A stretch of DNA of 64,000 nt from Corythucha ciliata (lineage: Eukaryota > Arthropoda > Insecta > Hemiptera > Tingidae): the NCBI GenBank assembly GCA_038030265.1, contig CM075942.1:70126926-70190925 (forward strand), read 5' to 3'. The position numbers and the translations under genes are program-made. Shown here piece after piece: positions 10,378 to 20,793 of this stretch (position 1 is its first letter; each line of letters starts with the position of its first letter). The notes below the pieces were generated by a model. That model was not told the origin of the DNA and did no database searches. It saw nothing but the letters and a program-made list of their open reading frames with translations.

Positions 10378-11140
10378 AAATGAAGCGAGAGGAAAATCAC
10401 TGCTGTCCAGTCGTTGGGTTTTCAAGATAAAAGACGACGGAAGGTACAGAGCGAGACTTGTGGTGCGAGGTTGTGAGCAACAGCCTAATGTTGATTACAA
10501 CGAAGTATTTAGCCCTGTTGTTGGAAACGATGCTCTACGTTTGATGCTCGCTTATGCAGTGAAAAAGAAGTATCATTTAATGAAATTTGACGTCAAAACC
10601 GCCTTTCTACATGGACAAATCGAGGAGGAATTGTACATGGAACTTCCTGAAGGATATGACGATAAATCCAAAATATGCAAGTTGCAGAAATCTTTATTGT
10701 ACGGCCTGAAACAAGCCCCCTCGTGCTGGAATAAACGTTTCACAGAATTTCTTCGTTCAGAAGGATTTAAAGAACTGAAAACTGAACAGTGTGTCTTCAA
10801 AAACGACGAAGAAAACATGTTCATGGCTATTCATGTGGATGACGGAATGCTTGCAGGGGAAAATCTACCCAGAATGAGAAAAATAATAAACAGATTGAAA
10901 TCAGAATTTGAAATGACGATCACAGAAAATCCTATTTCATATCTCGGAATCGACTTTGTACGAACAGGTGACACACTTAAGCTTCATCAAAAAAATTACT
11001 CGATGAGTTTGATGGAAAAATACAGAATGTCGGACTGTAAAACTGTTACCACTCCATTGCTACCGGAAAGTTCGAAGATCGAGGAAAATGAGGAAAGTGA
11101 CATTGACACTGTTAAATTTCCATACAGAGAAGCCGAAGTT
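10354..11140 (+). pseudogene. Copia reverse transcriptase
   Basis: The frame enters with RTWTLVDR after the A9 run. Conserved copia motifs follow: SSRWVFKIKDDG, FDVKTAFLHG, LPEGYDD, YGLKQAPSCW and the catalytic VDDGML (near 10836). The segment ends near 11135, where a small indel shifts the frame within the conserved stretch after FPYREA. No stop codon interrupts the polymerase core itself. Confidence 0.9.
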
Positions 11141-11772
11141 TACTTTACCTCTCGACGAAGACAAGGCCTGACCTCAGTTTCGCTGTCAATATGTGTGGAA
11201 GGAATGTTGAAAATCCTCAGAAGTCAGACGTTCAAAATCTGAAACGAATAATGAGGTATCTCCAAGGAACATGTTCAACCGGTATTACCTACTCGGCAAA
11301 CACGCTTGATGACAAACTTGTGGCGTTTTGTGACGCCGACTTTGCTGGAGATAAGGAAACAAGAAAGAGCACAACCGGATTTGTCATTTACTACTGTCGA
11401 GGACCTGTTAGCTGGGTGTCCAGGAAACAATCGATCGTCGCGACTAGCTCAACCGAAAGCGAGTACATCAGTGCAGCAGAATGTGCCAGAACACTGATTT
11501 ACTTGAAAAATTTTCTTGAAGAGCTGACAGGAACTTCGATCTCGACCGAAATTAACATCGACAACCAAAGCGCCATCAACTTGATCAAGAATGGTGTAAT
11601 GAATAGGAGATCAAAACACATTGATGTACGTTACCACTACATCAAAGAAAAAGTGGACGAAAAACTGATTGTGGTCAAATACTGTCCAACCAGCAGTCAA
11701 ATCGCTGACATATTGACAAAGGCTCTACACTCTACAAAGTTCGGAAAATTAAAAAAATATCTCGTATCTTAA
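11141..11772 (+). CDS. Copia connection region and RNase H
   Basis: The conserved block begins at LLYLSTKTRPDL near 11141; the first in-frame Met is at 11191. RNase H follows, with catalytic residues in AFCDADFAGD (D), SSTESEY (E) and IDNQSAINL (D) and the downstream RSKHIDVRYHYIKE block typical of copia. The stop is at 11770-11772, 19 bp before the right LTR. RNase H removes the RNA strand during reverse transcription. Confidence 0.9.
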
Positions 11773-11780
11773 TTCTAAAA

Positions 11781-11791
11781 TTAAGGGAGGG
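11781..11791 (+). promoter_or_regulatory. Polypurine tract of the copia element
   Basis: TTAAGGGAGGG abuts the right LTR. An RNase H-resistant purine run in this position primes plus-strand synthesis. Confidence 0.85.
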
Positions 11792-11906
11792 TGTTGGAAG
11801 CTGTAATTTTATAACCACATGACTTTTTATATTTTGTTGTTTCTGGTCTTTAATTCGATCTAATAAAAAAGTGTTTTTCCTGATCTTGTCCTTCATAAAT
11901 TCATCA
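11792..11906 (+). repeat. Right LTR of the copia element
   Basis: 115 bp, identical by eye to 7640-7754 and followed by the ATATT target duplication at 11907-11911. Confidence 0.93.
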
Positions 11907-11911
11907 ATATT

Positions 11912-12099
11912 TAATTAACCTTCACCCCTTACCTGTAAGGCTCCTTGGCTTTAAGTTAAATAAATCGCACGTTGTTGAAACCCTTAAGCTCTACATCCAC
12001 ACAAACTAAAACAAAATAACAGCACCCTCCCATTTGGTTATTGATAAATTAATTTTTTTCAACGGGCGTTTGAAGGGTAGCAGTGACACGCTGGCATGA
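11912..12099. other. Unassigned spacer
   Basis: AT-rich sequence after the copia element, presumably the continuation of its target. No gene or repeat recognised. Confidence 0.4.
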
Positions 12100-12186
12100 T
12101 ACAAAAAGTATAATTTCATAACCCACAATTGCCACCATGAGGGCGAGCGAAATTGTGAAATTGTATTTTGAATGCACTAAGACGAG

Positions 12187-12775
12187 TATAATATTGCTAA
12201 AAAATGTGAAACAGGAAAGTTGGTATTAATATATCCTTCACAAACGAGAATAGAAAAGTAAATATGATACGAGGAAATAAAATGTCCAAGAAAAAATCCT
12301 ATTTACAGGGTGTTTCAGGAGGAATCTGCAATACTTTGCCATGTTGTACTACGCACCTGGATGCACCAAAAACACCATATGAACTTATGGTCGAAAGTGG
12401 TTACCTTACGAGATATTGGCATTTTCCTGTTTTTCACGCTCTTCGTGACTTTTTTGCACAAGGAGCGGATTCACAGCTCGCAATCCGAGTTTAGACAAAA
12501 ACTAATGACTGATTCGGAAAGAGCAGAAAATTTCCTTCTCGAATCGGTCATTAGAACAGGGTTTCGGAGTTAATTTGAACATGTAATCTGCATGCAAACA
12601 CAGGAAAAATGAAATGCCAAAAATAGCAGGTGAATTTCAAGGTGGCGTACGTCAGCTGTTTTATGGTCTCATGAGTGGCAAAATTGATGAAAACTTCTCC
12701 ATTCGATGGCCTTTCGAATGGTGTATTACAAACCGTATTTACGTGAACCACGAGGGCAGCAGGCACGCTAGAAAC
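12187..12775. other. Extra block inside the left arm of foldback A
   Basis: This stretch has no counterpart in the right arm, so it is probably an insertion. It includes a TACAGGGTGTTTCAGGAGG string near 12305, resembling the TACAGGGTGTTCATG end of foldback B. Short open frames here look non-coding. Confidence 0.4.
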
Positions 12776-13436
12776 ATAAAAAACGCAGGAAAATGGTCGT
12801 ATTGGAGCGATAATCACTTGGGATTATGTCCTTAACGGATCCCTGTAATTTGCAAAATAAGACGGCTAGGGGCTATGGTGATATGCTAACTTCATTTAGG
12901 GGCGGTGAGACATGAATTCAAATGTGAAGGATAGTTTCTCAGCCCCCACCCTTTCTAAAGAATCCATAATTTTTGATGCATAGCTATAGCCACGCAGGTA
13001 GTAGTAATAGTAATAGTAGTAGTAATCTGGGACTCATGTGCACTTCTCGCTCCCTTGCACGCCATCATAACCCCCTCTCATGATGGCTAGAATTTATTTT
13101 TCATGTCCACAGGAGCTATGAAATGCTTAAAAAGCCGACCACGCTTCTAATGTGTTCTCTGGGCTCTTTTCATTAAAGAACGGGAGACTTGGCGTGATTC
13201 TCAAGGGAAGTGTTAAAATTAGTGTCAACGCCGAGAGTACAAGGAATCTGCCACCACCTCCGGGCTTGACGGCTGGCGGTGGCGAGTGGTTGAAGTAACA
13301 ATAATTATGGATCCATCCGTAGGGGTGGGGGCTGAGAAACTATCCTTCACATTTGAATTCATGTCTCACCGCCCCTAGATGAAATTAGCATACCACCATA
13401 GCCCATAACAGTCTTATTTTGCAAATTACAGGGTCC

Positions 13437-14196
13437 TCGAACAAATAAAATATAAAAACAGCCTTAGAAGACAATGGCAAAGGTCCAGAGAGCAAACTCT
13501 GAAGATAGAAATAAATCGACTACAAAAACAAGTCAAGGAGGACCTGGAGAAACACCGGTACAACAGATATGCCCATTACGTGGAAAATGTACACCCCGAG
13601 GACAACTCCTTATGGAAAGCCACTCGCCAACTCACAAGAAAAGAAAACACTATCCCCGCGATACACCACAACGAGAGCGTTATAACTTCGGAAGGGGAAA
13701 AGTGCGAGATTTTCTCCGAATACTACGCTAACGTATTCTCTGAAGCAGCGGAATCTATCGATGAAACCCATGATCTCTGTATCTCAGAACAGGTGAACAC
13801 GCCGCTCCACTCAGCTGAGCTACCCTTAGATTATGTAACCCCAACCGAACTAAAGTGACTTCTCAAGGACCTGGCCTCGAAAAAAAGCCCTGGACACGAC
13901 GGAATCCCTCCAATATTAATAAAAAAAACTACCAAAGAAAGGGATGATGGCAATATTAAATATTTTCAATCAGTGTCTGAGAACTGGATACTTCCCAACC
14001 ACGGGAAAATAGCCGAAGTAGTAGTGTTCGCAAAAGCAAGAAAAAATAAGAAGCTGGTAGAGAACTATCGTCCCATCAGTCTTCTTCCGATCCTTGGAAA
14101 GCTGTTTGAAAAATGTATTCAACGTAGACTCACGCCTTTTGTCACTGACCTCATCCCAAAACTGCAATGCGGATTCATCCCTCACCATTCGGCCAT
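13437..14196 (+). pseudogene. Jockey-type ORF2: linker and first part of the reverse transcriptase
   Basis: A long charged helix-like linker (QIKYKNSLRRQWQRSREQ) leads to NSLWKATRQLTRKEN, as in Jockey-type elements. A TGA at 13856-13858 breaks the frame just before the KSPGHDGIPP block. A further frame change follows an A-run near 13920. The frame recovers at AEVVVFAKARKN and continues through ENYRPISLLPILGKLFEK to the insertion point after GFIPHHSA. The missing middle of the polymerase resumes at 16026. Confidence 0.8.
14183..14196. repeat. Left copy of a 14-bp target duplication
   Basis: CACCATTCGGCCAT here is identical to 16012-16025. It brackets the minus-strand RNase H-type element. Confidence 0.92.
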
Positions 14197-16011
14197 TTTT
14201 TTTTTTTTTTTTAACGGGGAGGGAAGCCCAGAAGAAACTATCTCTTACCAAACTCGACCTATAAGATCTATTGTGGTGTCCCCTCAGGTTGCCCTGCCAA
14301 GAAAGACGCTAGCTTTCAAGCGTCCTCCACCACCACTCCTTAACGAAGTTGAGGATATTTCCCGTAGCCATCCTGGAGATGTCCTCCGGTTGAAGCACAT
14401 CATTTCCAAGATGTAGAAAGCGTAACCGCCCCAGAGCCTGGCACTCACACAGTACGTGCTCTGCTGTTTCCACGGCCAGGTCGCAAAATCTGCAAATGTC
14501 CGTGTCAGACTTCTCCATTAGTCTGAGTGTATATCGAAGGGCACAATGTCCCGTTAGCAGTCCCACCAAGATTCTAAGGTCTCCTCGGCTCAGAGAGATC
14601 AGGCCCTTCTCCGATCGTCCCTTTGGAGTGACAAAGAGCTTGGCCTGCCTGAGACCCGGTTGTCTAACCCAGTGTTCACGATGCCTCTCGTCCAACCACG
14701 CCTGCACCTGCCTCTTCGTGAAGGACTTCGTGACCCCGAGACTTGGCTCCGGGCCCACGTAAGGCATCTCTGATCCTCTCTTCGCGAGTTGATCAGCCAT
14801 TTCATTCCCCTCAAACCCCTTGTGACCCGGCACCCACATCAAAGTAAGGCTGTTTGCCGTTGCCACAGGCCTGAGGACTTCAAGACATCCCCAAACTAGC
14901 TTCGAGTTCACGACGCTTGAGCCTAGGGCTTTAAGAGCCGCCTGGCTGTCAGACAGGATAAAGATCTTCGCTTTCCGGAGACCCCTCTCACTAATCTTCC
15001 GCGCACAGGCTTCTATAGCATAGATCTCCGCCTGAAAGATGGTGGCAGTCGTCCCAAGGGACTCCCAATGCTGAAGCCTGGGGCCAAAGACCCCAATGCC
15101 AGCACCCCCATCCTTCACAGATCCATCAGTATACCATACTTGCGTGCCGGGCTTAAACCTCGGCAAACCCTTATCCCAAAGGTCGCGGTTGCCTATGTCG
15201 ACCTTAAAGGGTTTCTCAAAATCCATCCTCACATGCATGAGATCCGTAACGACTTCGGCCGCCTCACTACATGCAACTTCCTCCAGAACACGCAAGTGCC
15301 CAACCTGGACACCCCGCTTCACGTACTCCGCCCGCAGCAGTCTCACCGCCGCCATATATGCGGTCGCCTGCACATGAAAGTGCAGGGGAGGCATGTCCAG
15401 TAACACCTCCATGGCTGCCGTCGGGCACGAATGCATAGCACCCGTTACTCCAAGACAGGCCTGGCGCTGCAACTTACTCAGCAAGGCCTGGACTGTCCCT
15501 TGTTTCGTCTTCTGCCACCATAGGAGTGAGCCATAGGTGACGATAGGCCTAACAACGGCTGTATACAGCCACAACACCATTTTTGGCTTTAGACCCCATG
15601 TTTTGCCAAACATTTTCCGACCAGCCCACAATGCGAACGTGGCCTTATTCAGCACCCTCTTGATATGCGAGTTCCATTTGAGCCCCTGATCCAGGGTAAC
15701 TCCAAGGTACTTGACTTCTTTTCCTACTTTCAACACTTTTCCATTCAGTCGAACTACCTTTAATGCCAGCTTCCTCCGCCTGGTAAACGCAACAAGGGTG
15801 GTCTTCTCAGGGTTAACCCTGAGACCATGCCTGCTGCACCATCGCTGCACTATGTTAAGGGCACCCTGCATCCTACTGGATATGGTATCATCAAATTTGC
15901 CCCTAACTAGAATCGCAAGGTCATCCGCGTAACCAACTACCTCATAACCCTGCTCCTTTAGGATAGCGAGAAGCTCGTCCACCACGAGCAACCAGAGCAA
16001 AGGAGAGAGCA
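14197..16011 (-). mobile_element. 5'-truncated RNase H-type non-LTR element nested in the Jockey-type element
   Basis: The element is inserted antisense. Its poly(A) tail is the T-run at 14197-14212 and its 5' end stops within the polymerase coding region at 16011. Perfect 14-bp target duplications flank it. Coding organisation (polymerase, RNase H, C-terminal zinc knuckle) fits the R1/I/LOA group, which unlike Jockey elements carries RNase H. Confidence 0.92.
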
Positions 16012-16012
16012 C
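14309..16012 (-). CDS. Reverse transcriptase C-terminal half, RNase H and zinc knuckle (open frame)
   Basis: The 567-codon frame is uninterrupted. It starts at the truncation point with LSPLLWLLVVDELL, then the catalytic YADDLAILV near residue 28 and LGVTLDQGLKW. RNase H spans roughly residues 285-420, with YTDGSVKDGGAG, FQAEIYAIEACA, LSDSQAAL and WVPGHKGFEGNEMADQLA. A CRFCDLAVETAEHVLC knuckle lies near residues 515-530. The first Met is fortuitous because the 5' part of the polymerase is missing. Lack of disabling mutations suggests a younger insertion than its host element. The plus-strand frames over it are shadows. Confidence 0.9.
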   Translation of the reverse strand: MLSPLLWLLVVDELLAILKEQGYEVVGYADDLAILVRGKFDDTISSRMQGALNIVQRWCSRHGLRVNPEKTTLVAFTRRRKLALKVVRLNGKVLKVGKEVKYLGVTLDQGLKWNSHIKRVLNKATFALWAGRKMFGKTWGLKPKMVLWLYTAVVRPIVTYGSLLWWQKTKQGTVQALLSKLQRQACLGVTGAMHSCPTAAMEVLLDMPPLHFHVQATAYMAAVRLLRAEYVKRGVQVGHLRVLEEVACSEAAEVVTDLMHVRMDFEKPFKVDIGNRDLWDKGLPRFKPGTQVWYTDGSVKDGGAGIGVFGPRLQHWESLGTTATIFQAEIYAIEACARKISERGLRKAKIFILSDSQAALKALGSSVVNSKLVWGCLEVLRPVATANSLTLMWVPGHKGFEGNEMADQLAKRGSEMPYVGPEPSLGVTKSFTKRQVQAWLDERHREHWVRQPGLRQAKLFVTPKGRSEKGLISLSRGDLRILVGLLTGHCALRYTLRLMEKSDTDICRFCDLAVETAEHVLCECQALGRLRFLHLGNDVLQPEDISRMATGNILNFVKEWWWRTLES

Positions 16013-16025
16013 ACCATTCGGCCAT
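16012..16025. repeat. Right copy of the 14-bp target duplication
   Basis: Identical to 14183-14196. The Jockey-type coding frame picks up again directly after it. Confidence 0.92.
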
Positions 16026-17046
16026 ACATCAAGCGTACAGAGTAACAGAAGATATCACTAGGGGCTTCGAAAATAAAATGAACACAGTCAGTGTCTTCCT
16101 GGACCTTGAAAAAGCTTTTGATAAAGTATGGCATGAGGGACTCAAGTTCAAATTGAAACAAGCCGGGCTTCCAAAATATATATACGATATACTGTGTGCC
16201 TTCCTGACTCGCAGGTCCTTTTTCGTCAGAATAAACAACAGTGTCTCCATGACGAAACATATCCGTGCTGGAACTCCGCAAGGCTCAGTTCTATCACCCA
16301 TTCTCTTCAATATATACACGAGCGATCTTCCTGCTCCGCGGAACGTCCAAATTGCTACATTCGCGGACGACACCGCCATATACGCGATCAATGAAAATAT
16401 AATCGAGGCACGAGACGCAGTTCAACATGCTTTGCAGGAAATCCAGCAGTACATGAGAAAGTGGAAGATCACCCTCAACCACAAGAAATGTGTAGCGAAA
16501 ATTTTCACTCTTCGCTTTCCAAATAATCCTCCAGAACTCCGAGTGGGCAACACCAACCTCAAATGGAACGACAATAAAGCTTCGGTGCGATACCTGGGCC
16601 TCCATCTTGACAGAAGGCTAACGTGGGAAAAACACATTAGCAAAAAAGTGGGAGAAGGCTATGCAAGGCAGCGGCAACTGTACTCCATACTAAACAGAAA
16701 AAGCAGATTGAAACCAGAATTCTGTATACTCGTGTACAAATCTATAATCCGACCATTGATGCTATATGGGAGCGAAGTGTGGGGAGCTGCTGCAAAGTCA
16801 AAATTGTTCAAGCTACAGGTCATCCAAAATAAAATACTAAGGGCGGCGGCAGATGCACCCTGGTTCGTAAGAAACTCCCTGCTCCACAGGGAATTAAACC
16901 TGCCCTCGATCAGAGAACACATCGTCGCGAAGTTCAAAAAATTTCACGCAAACCTGCCGGCCGTGGAACGAGCGGTCTATTATTCGTTGGGCAAACGGAT
17001 AGCTAAAAGATTACGACCCCGTCTACTCCAAGACCAACTCATGTGA
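16026..17046 (+). CDS. Jockey-type reverse transcriptase, second part
   Basis: This continues the polymerase interrupted at 14196. It runs from HQAYRVTEDITRGF through SVFLDLEKAFDKVWHEGL, then AGTPQGSVLSPILFN and the catalytic FADDTAIYA, then LGLHLDRRLTWEKHI and the C-terminal APWFVRNSLLHRELNLP typical of Jockey-type ORF2. The first Met is at 16078. The stop at 17044-17046 lies close to the A-rich tail. No breaks were seen in this part. Confidence 0.88.
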
Positions 17047-17295
17047 TAATTACTGTGATATAGTTATTTAGTACAAATTGTTGTTCGTTGTACTTGTGAA
17101 ACCTTTTAAGGTTGGTCTAGTAATTAAAAAATCTAAAAAAAAAAAAAATAAATAAAAAAATAAAGACGAATATTCGTCACTAAAAAAAAAAAAAAATTAC
17201 AGGGGTCCACTAAGGACATAATCCCAAGTGATTATCGCTCCAATACGACCATTTTCCTACGTTTTTAGTGCATTTCATTCAAAAAATGCACTATT

Positions 17296-18835
17296 GGTCT
17301 CGCCCTGATGGTCGCACATATGGGTTGTGATACTTTTTTTTCACGTTTGAGAACCCCTAGAACACGAATCCGAGGTCAGTTCGATTTGCTATATACAGGG
17401 TGTTCATGAATTAGCTGGACAGAAGAAAACCAGTTATGGGGCACATCATTTGCCATCGAAATGACTATTTGGAGTATTTGGAAATTCCGCCTTGTTTCCG
17501 AGATATCACACATTTTATGATTTTTTCATTAATTCCCTTTTTTCCCACTTAGATGCTTGCCATACCCTCATAAAATGGTACTAGCCTAAAACTAATCAGC
17601 TCATTGGAAAGAGCACAAAATTTCCTTTGAAATGTGTTCACTTTCGGGTGAAAATTACCTTCGTAACACTCGTGAGAGCAGCCGATTTACCAAAGAAACT
17701 GGTGGCTCACATTTCCATACACTTTTCCGACGCGATTTTCACCTCTTCGCCATAGGGAAGAAAAAATTTGAAATCAGTGGAAAAACTTCCTTATTTTATA
17801 AGCTTTCCAACGATGTGTAAAAGTTTACACTTACAGTATTTTTCCGTTGAAATATAAGTAAAAAACTTGAAAAATCTCAGTCAGAAAACTTTGGAATTCA
17901 AGCATTTTTTCATTACCATTATAACCGAAGGAACTATCGTTTTCTTATTTTATTTATTTTTTTGACTTAATTATTTATCTTTTATCTTATTAATTAATAA
18001 TTTACGCTCGATTCGTAAACTCATCCCCCCCTCCCCCTGGAATAATTACTTAGGCACTCATATGAGTGGGGGTGGGGGTCTCTTTCGGAAGGGAGAGGAA
18101 CTTAAATTATTGACTAAGAAGATGAAAGATGAATAATTGAGCCACAAATAAAATAAAAGAAGAAAAAAATGTCTCCTTGTGTTATAAAATATTGTCGAAG
18201 AAATGCATGAATTTCACGTTTTCTGGCTGGATTTTTCAAGTTTATTGCTCATATCTCAACGGAAAAATGGTGTAACTATGAACCTTTGCACATCATTGGA
18301 AAGCTTACAAAATGAGGAAGTTTTTCCACTGATTTCAAATTTTTTCTTCCCTATGGCGAAGAGGTGAAAATCGCGTCGGAAAAATGTATTGAAATATGAG
18401 TCACCAGTTTGTTTAGCAAATCGGCTGCTCTCTCGAATAGTACGAGAATAATTTTCACCCGAAAGTGGACACATTTTATAGGAAATTTTGTGCTCTTTCT
18501 AATGAGCTGATTAGTTTTGGGTTAATACCATTTTAAAAGCATATGGCAAGCATTTAAGTGGGAAAAAAGGGAATTCGTGAAAAAATCATAAAATGTGTGA
18601 TATCTCGGAAACAAGGCGGAATTTCCAAAAACTCCAAACAGTCATTTTGAAGGCAAATGATGTGCCCCATAACTGGTTTTCTTCTGTCCAGGTAATTCAT
18701 GAACACCCTGTATATGTATACTATATATATGAATCCTGGAGACCACTGAATTCTTGTTCTAGAGGTTCTGAAACGTGAAAAAAACATGACATGACCCATG
18801 TTTGCCACCATCACGACGAAACCAATTTCATTGAA
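17296..18835. mobile_element. Foldback element B, long inverted repeats
   Basis: Left arm 17296-17920 and right arm 18190-18835 are reverse complements, roughly 90 percent alike in the best part. Examples are TACAGGGTGTTCATGAATTA at 17395 against the matching reverse complement ending near 18717, and ACCAGTTATGGGGCACATCA in both. The spacer is about 270 bp. Outermost parts (17296-17390 and 18718-18835) are more diverged and also resemble the outer arm of foldback A. Each arm holds a short open frame (17632-17820 plus, 18256-18474 minus) that is the mirror image of the other. No transposase. Confidence 0.85.
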
Positions 18836-18839
18836 ATTG

Positions 18840-19280
18840 AGACGGTAAACTATCAATTTCACTGGAATCGAGACCCAAACTTTGCTAGTCTTAATCGGTT
18901 ACTTACCAACAACTTTCAATTTCTCTGAAATTCAGACCGAAAACTTTCTATTTCACTTATATAGAGACCGGAAACTTGAAAGTTCCCTAAATTTTTTAAC
19001 TGAAAAACTTGCTATTTCGCAAAATTTGAGGCAATAAACTTGCACATTTGCTGGAGTTGAAACCAAAAATAGCAACTTCGCGAACCTAAGACTAATAAAA
19101 CAGCTCAAGTTGAGAGCAAGTTCGCTCAAGTTGAGAGCACCTTCTTGCGTTTTCATAATAATTATTACCTGTTACTTTCAATTTTGGTGAAATTGAGACA
19201 CTAAACTCGCAAATTCGGTTAAATTGAGTCGGAAAAATTACCATTTCACTGGCATTGATACAGGAAACTTATATGTATGT
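18840..19280 (+). repeat. Degenerate ~35-bp repeats, family F6
   Basis: Imperfect units resemble AAATTGAGACCGAAAACTTG followed by CAATTTCACTGG. They recur with variable spacing from 18826 to about 19275. Highly diverged; non-coding. Confidence 0.6.
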
Positions 19281-19330
19281 AATTCCAGTAACACGTGGGA
19301 TTTCGAGGGGGGAGCCTCAGTAAAATATTA

Positions 19331-19478
19331 GGTCTATTCGTTTGTCGTCCGGAGCTGCACTATTAGCACTGAAAGTACTAACCTTTCATTATTTTTTCGC
19401 GTTATTTCACATGATAACCCACGAGGTTGCAAAATTTCGTACTGCTCGGAGTAGTCCGGGACGACAAACGAATAGACC
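19331..19478. mobile_element. 148-bp MITE flanked by TA (Tc1/mariner-like)
   Basis: Termini GGTCTATTCGTTTGTCGTCC and GGACGACAAACGAATAGACC are perfect 20-bp inverted repeats, and both ends are flanked by TA (19329-19330, 19479-19480). A TA target duplication with no coding content fits a Tc1/mariner-derived MITE. Confidence 0.8.
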
Positions 19479-19765
19479 TATCGTATGTAACAACAATGTT
19501 ACGGCTAAAATAAAAGAATAGCAGTTTTTACAGCTGAAAAGGCATCTTTGCTTCGATCCCACTCGAATTTCCAGCCTCTTCAGCGAACAAAATTGATTTC
19601 GATGCCAAAATTTGTCAGCCCCTTTTGTATGTACCTTGTCTGATATGAGTACATAGTCTTCGAACCATAGTCATTAGTCTTCGAACCTTTGAACGATCAA
19701 CATCTAAGCGAGCTCCTCACTCTTTTCCCCCGTCTGAGCTTTCTGTGAGTTTTCTCGGGCTGAAC

Positions 19766-20733
19766 AATGAATAACTGTCGTGAGTGTTTCTCCCTCTAAA
19801 ACTTTGAAGTGTAGCGCGTGTGGTGATATTTTTCACCCCGCGTGTACAACCATCCGATCTGTGGATAATTTCCGTAAAATGGGTAAGCGCAAGTCGACGT
19901 GGAGGTGTTCCAAGTGTCGCGTTTGCAAAGGGTCTGTGGAAGCAGATTTCAATGTGACAAGTGACGAGGAAGGGTCACTGGGTCAGACGCTCCTTCCGCT
20001 TCCCCACGGGGATGAAAAGGGACTCTCTAATGTGGGAAATGATGTGAAAAGTCTGCTAAGCCAGGTACGTAAATTAACACGTGTAATGCAGGACATTGAA
20101 AAGTCTATTGACTTTTGCTGTAAGAAAGTCGACGAGTTCAGCAATAAAATGGACTCTTTTGAAAAACAGTTAAAGAAATTGGCTTGTGAAAATGACGAAT
20201 TGAAAGCGTTCAATAAAAAGCAAGAGCGTGAAGTCAATGATTTAATTGTCAAAGTTAACCGGCTAGAACAAGAGGCCCTGGCCTGGTGAAGCTGAAATCC
20301 ATGGCATTCCTGCGGCTACTGATGAGGATTTGAAGGACATTGTCCTTAAACTGGGTTCTAAAGCTGGGCTAAGCGTAACTCGTGAGGATATTGTATCTTC
20401 CTTTCGATTTACTCCTCGGGATAAGAATAAGTGCGGAATTATAGTCACAAAATTTCGTGATGTTTGCATTAAAAAAGCGGTAATTGACTTTGCGCGTAAA
20501 AATAAAATAACTTTGAGCTTAATCAGTGGCGTTGATTCAGCTAGTTCGCGTGTTTTTGTCAATGACCGTCTCACTAATTACTCGTGAAACTTATTTTGGC
20601 AAACTCGTCTAATTGCTAGAGAATACTCTTATAAATACTGTTGGGTTAAAGAGGGCTCTATTTACTTGAAAGAAAGCGATGATGCTAGGACGATTAGAGT
20701 TTACGATGCTTCTTTTTTGCGAAAAATAGATTA
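19766..20733 (+). pseudogene. Non-LTR ORF1: PHD-type finger, coiled coil, FP25K-like domain
   Basis: An ATG at 19766 (MNNCRECFS) is followed by a frame change near 19793. CSACGDIFHPACTTI and WRCSKCRVCKG complete a PHD-type zinc finger. A coiled coil spans about 20035-20275 (VRKLTRVMQDIEKSIDF to VNRLEQE). A second frame change near 20280 leads into EIHGIPAATDEDLKDIV and then the FP25K-like region (FRFTPRDKNKCGIIVTKF). A TGA at 20585-20587 interrupts before the conserved C-terminal WVKEGSIYL. Such proteins bind element RNA and act as chaperones in the ribonucleoprotein. Three breaks disable it. Confidence 0.8.
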
Positions 20734-20793
20734 AAAAAATGTTCTTTCCAACTCCGAGTAAAGTGCTACAAGTCTTTCTTTGCTTTTGTATTC

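Larger units (their letters stand above)
7640..11906 (+). mobile_element. Complete Ty1/copia LTR retrotransposon
   Basis: The element is 4267 bp long and bounded by identical 115-bp LTRs (TG...CA). It has a perfect 5-bp target duplication, ATATT, at 7635-7639 and 11907-11911. The domain order gag, protease, integrase, reverse transcriptase, RNase H is that of copia. A primer-binding site follows the left LTR and a purine tract precedes the right LTR. Identical LTRs and an intact duplication imply a recent insertion. The coding region is nevertheless interrupted at about 9475, 9517, 10345 and 11135. The copy is therefore either non-autonomous or affected by sequence errors. Confidence 0.95.
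13437..17193 (+). mobile_element. 5'-truncated Jockey-type non-LTR element with a nested insertion
   Basis: The element starts inside ORF2 and ends in an A-rich tail at 17130-17196. It is flanked by a near-identical 14-15 bp target duplication (AAATTACAGGGTCC at 13423-13436, the same with one extra G at 17194-17208). That target is the right arm of foldback A. The body is cut at 14196/16012 by a minus-strand RNase H-type element. Confidence 0.85.
12100..17350. mobile_element. Foldback element A, interrupted by a nested Jockey-type element
   Basis: The inner left arm 12776-12953 is the reverse complement of 13320-13436 joined to 17202-17275. The right arm was split by the 13437-17193 non-LTR insertion. 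Landmarks are GTGAAGGATAGTTTCTCAGC on the left against GCTGAGAAACTATCCTTCAC on the right, and GATAATCACTTGGGATTATG against CATAATCCCAAGTGATTATC. A more diverged outer arm pairs 12100-12186 with about 17265-17350. The left arm carries an extra block at 12187-12775. The spacer 12954-13319 includes a TAG/TAA microsatellite (12998-13025). No transposase is visible. The outer ends are approximate. Confidence 0.7.

Noticed and set aside
12264..12835. Overlapping open frames of 73-88 codons on both strands
   Set aside because: No domain, no splice context, and located in an insertion within a foldback arm.
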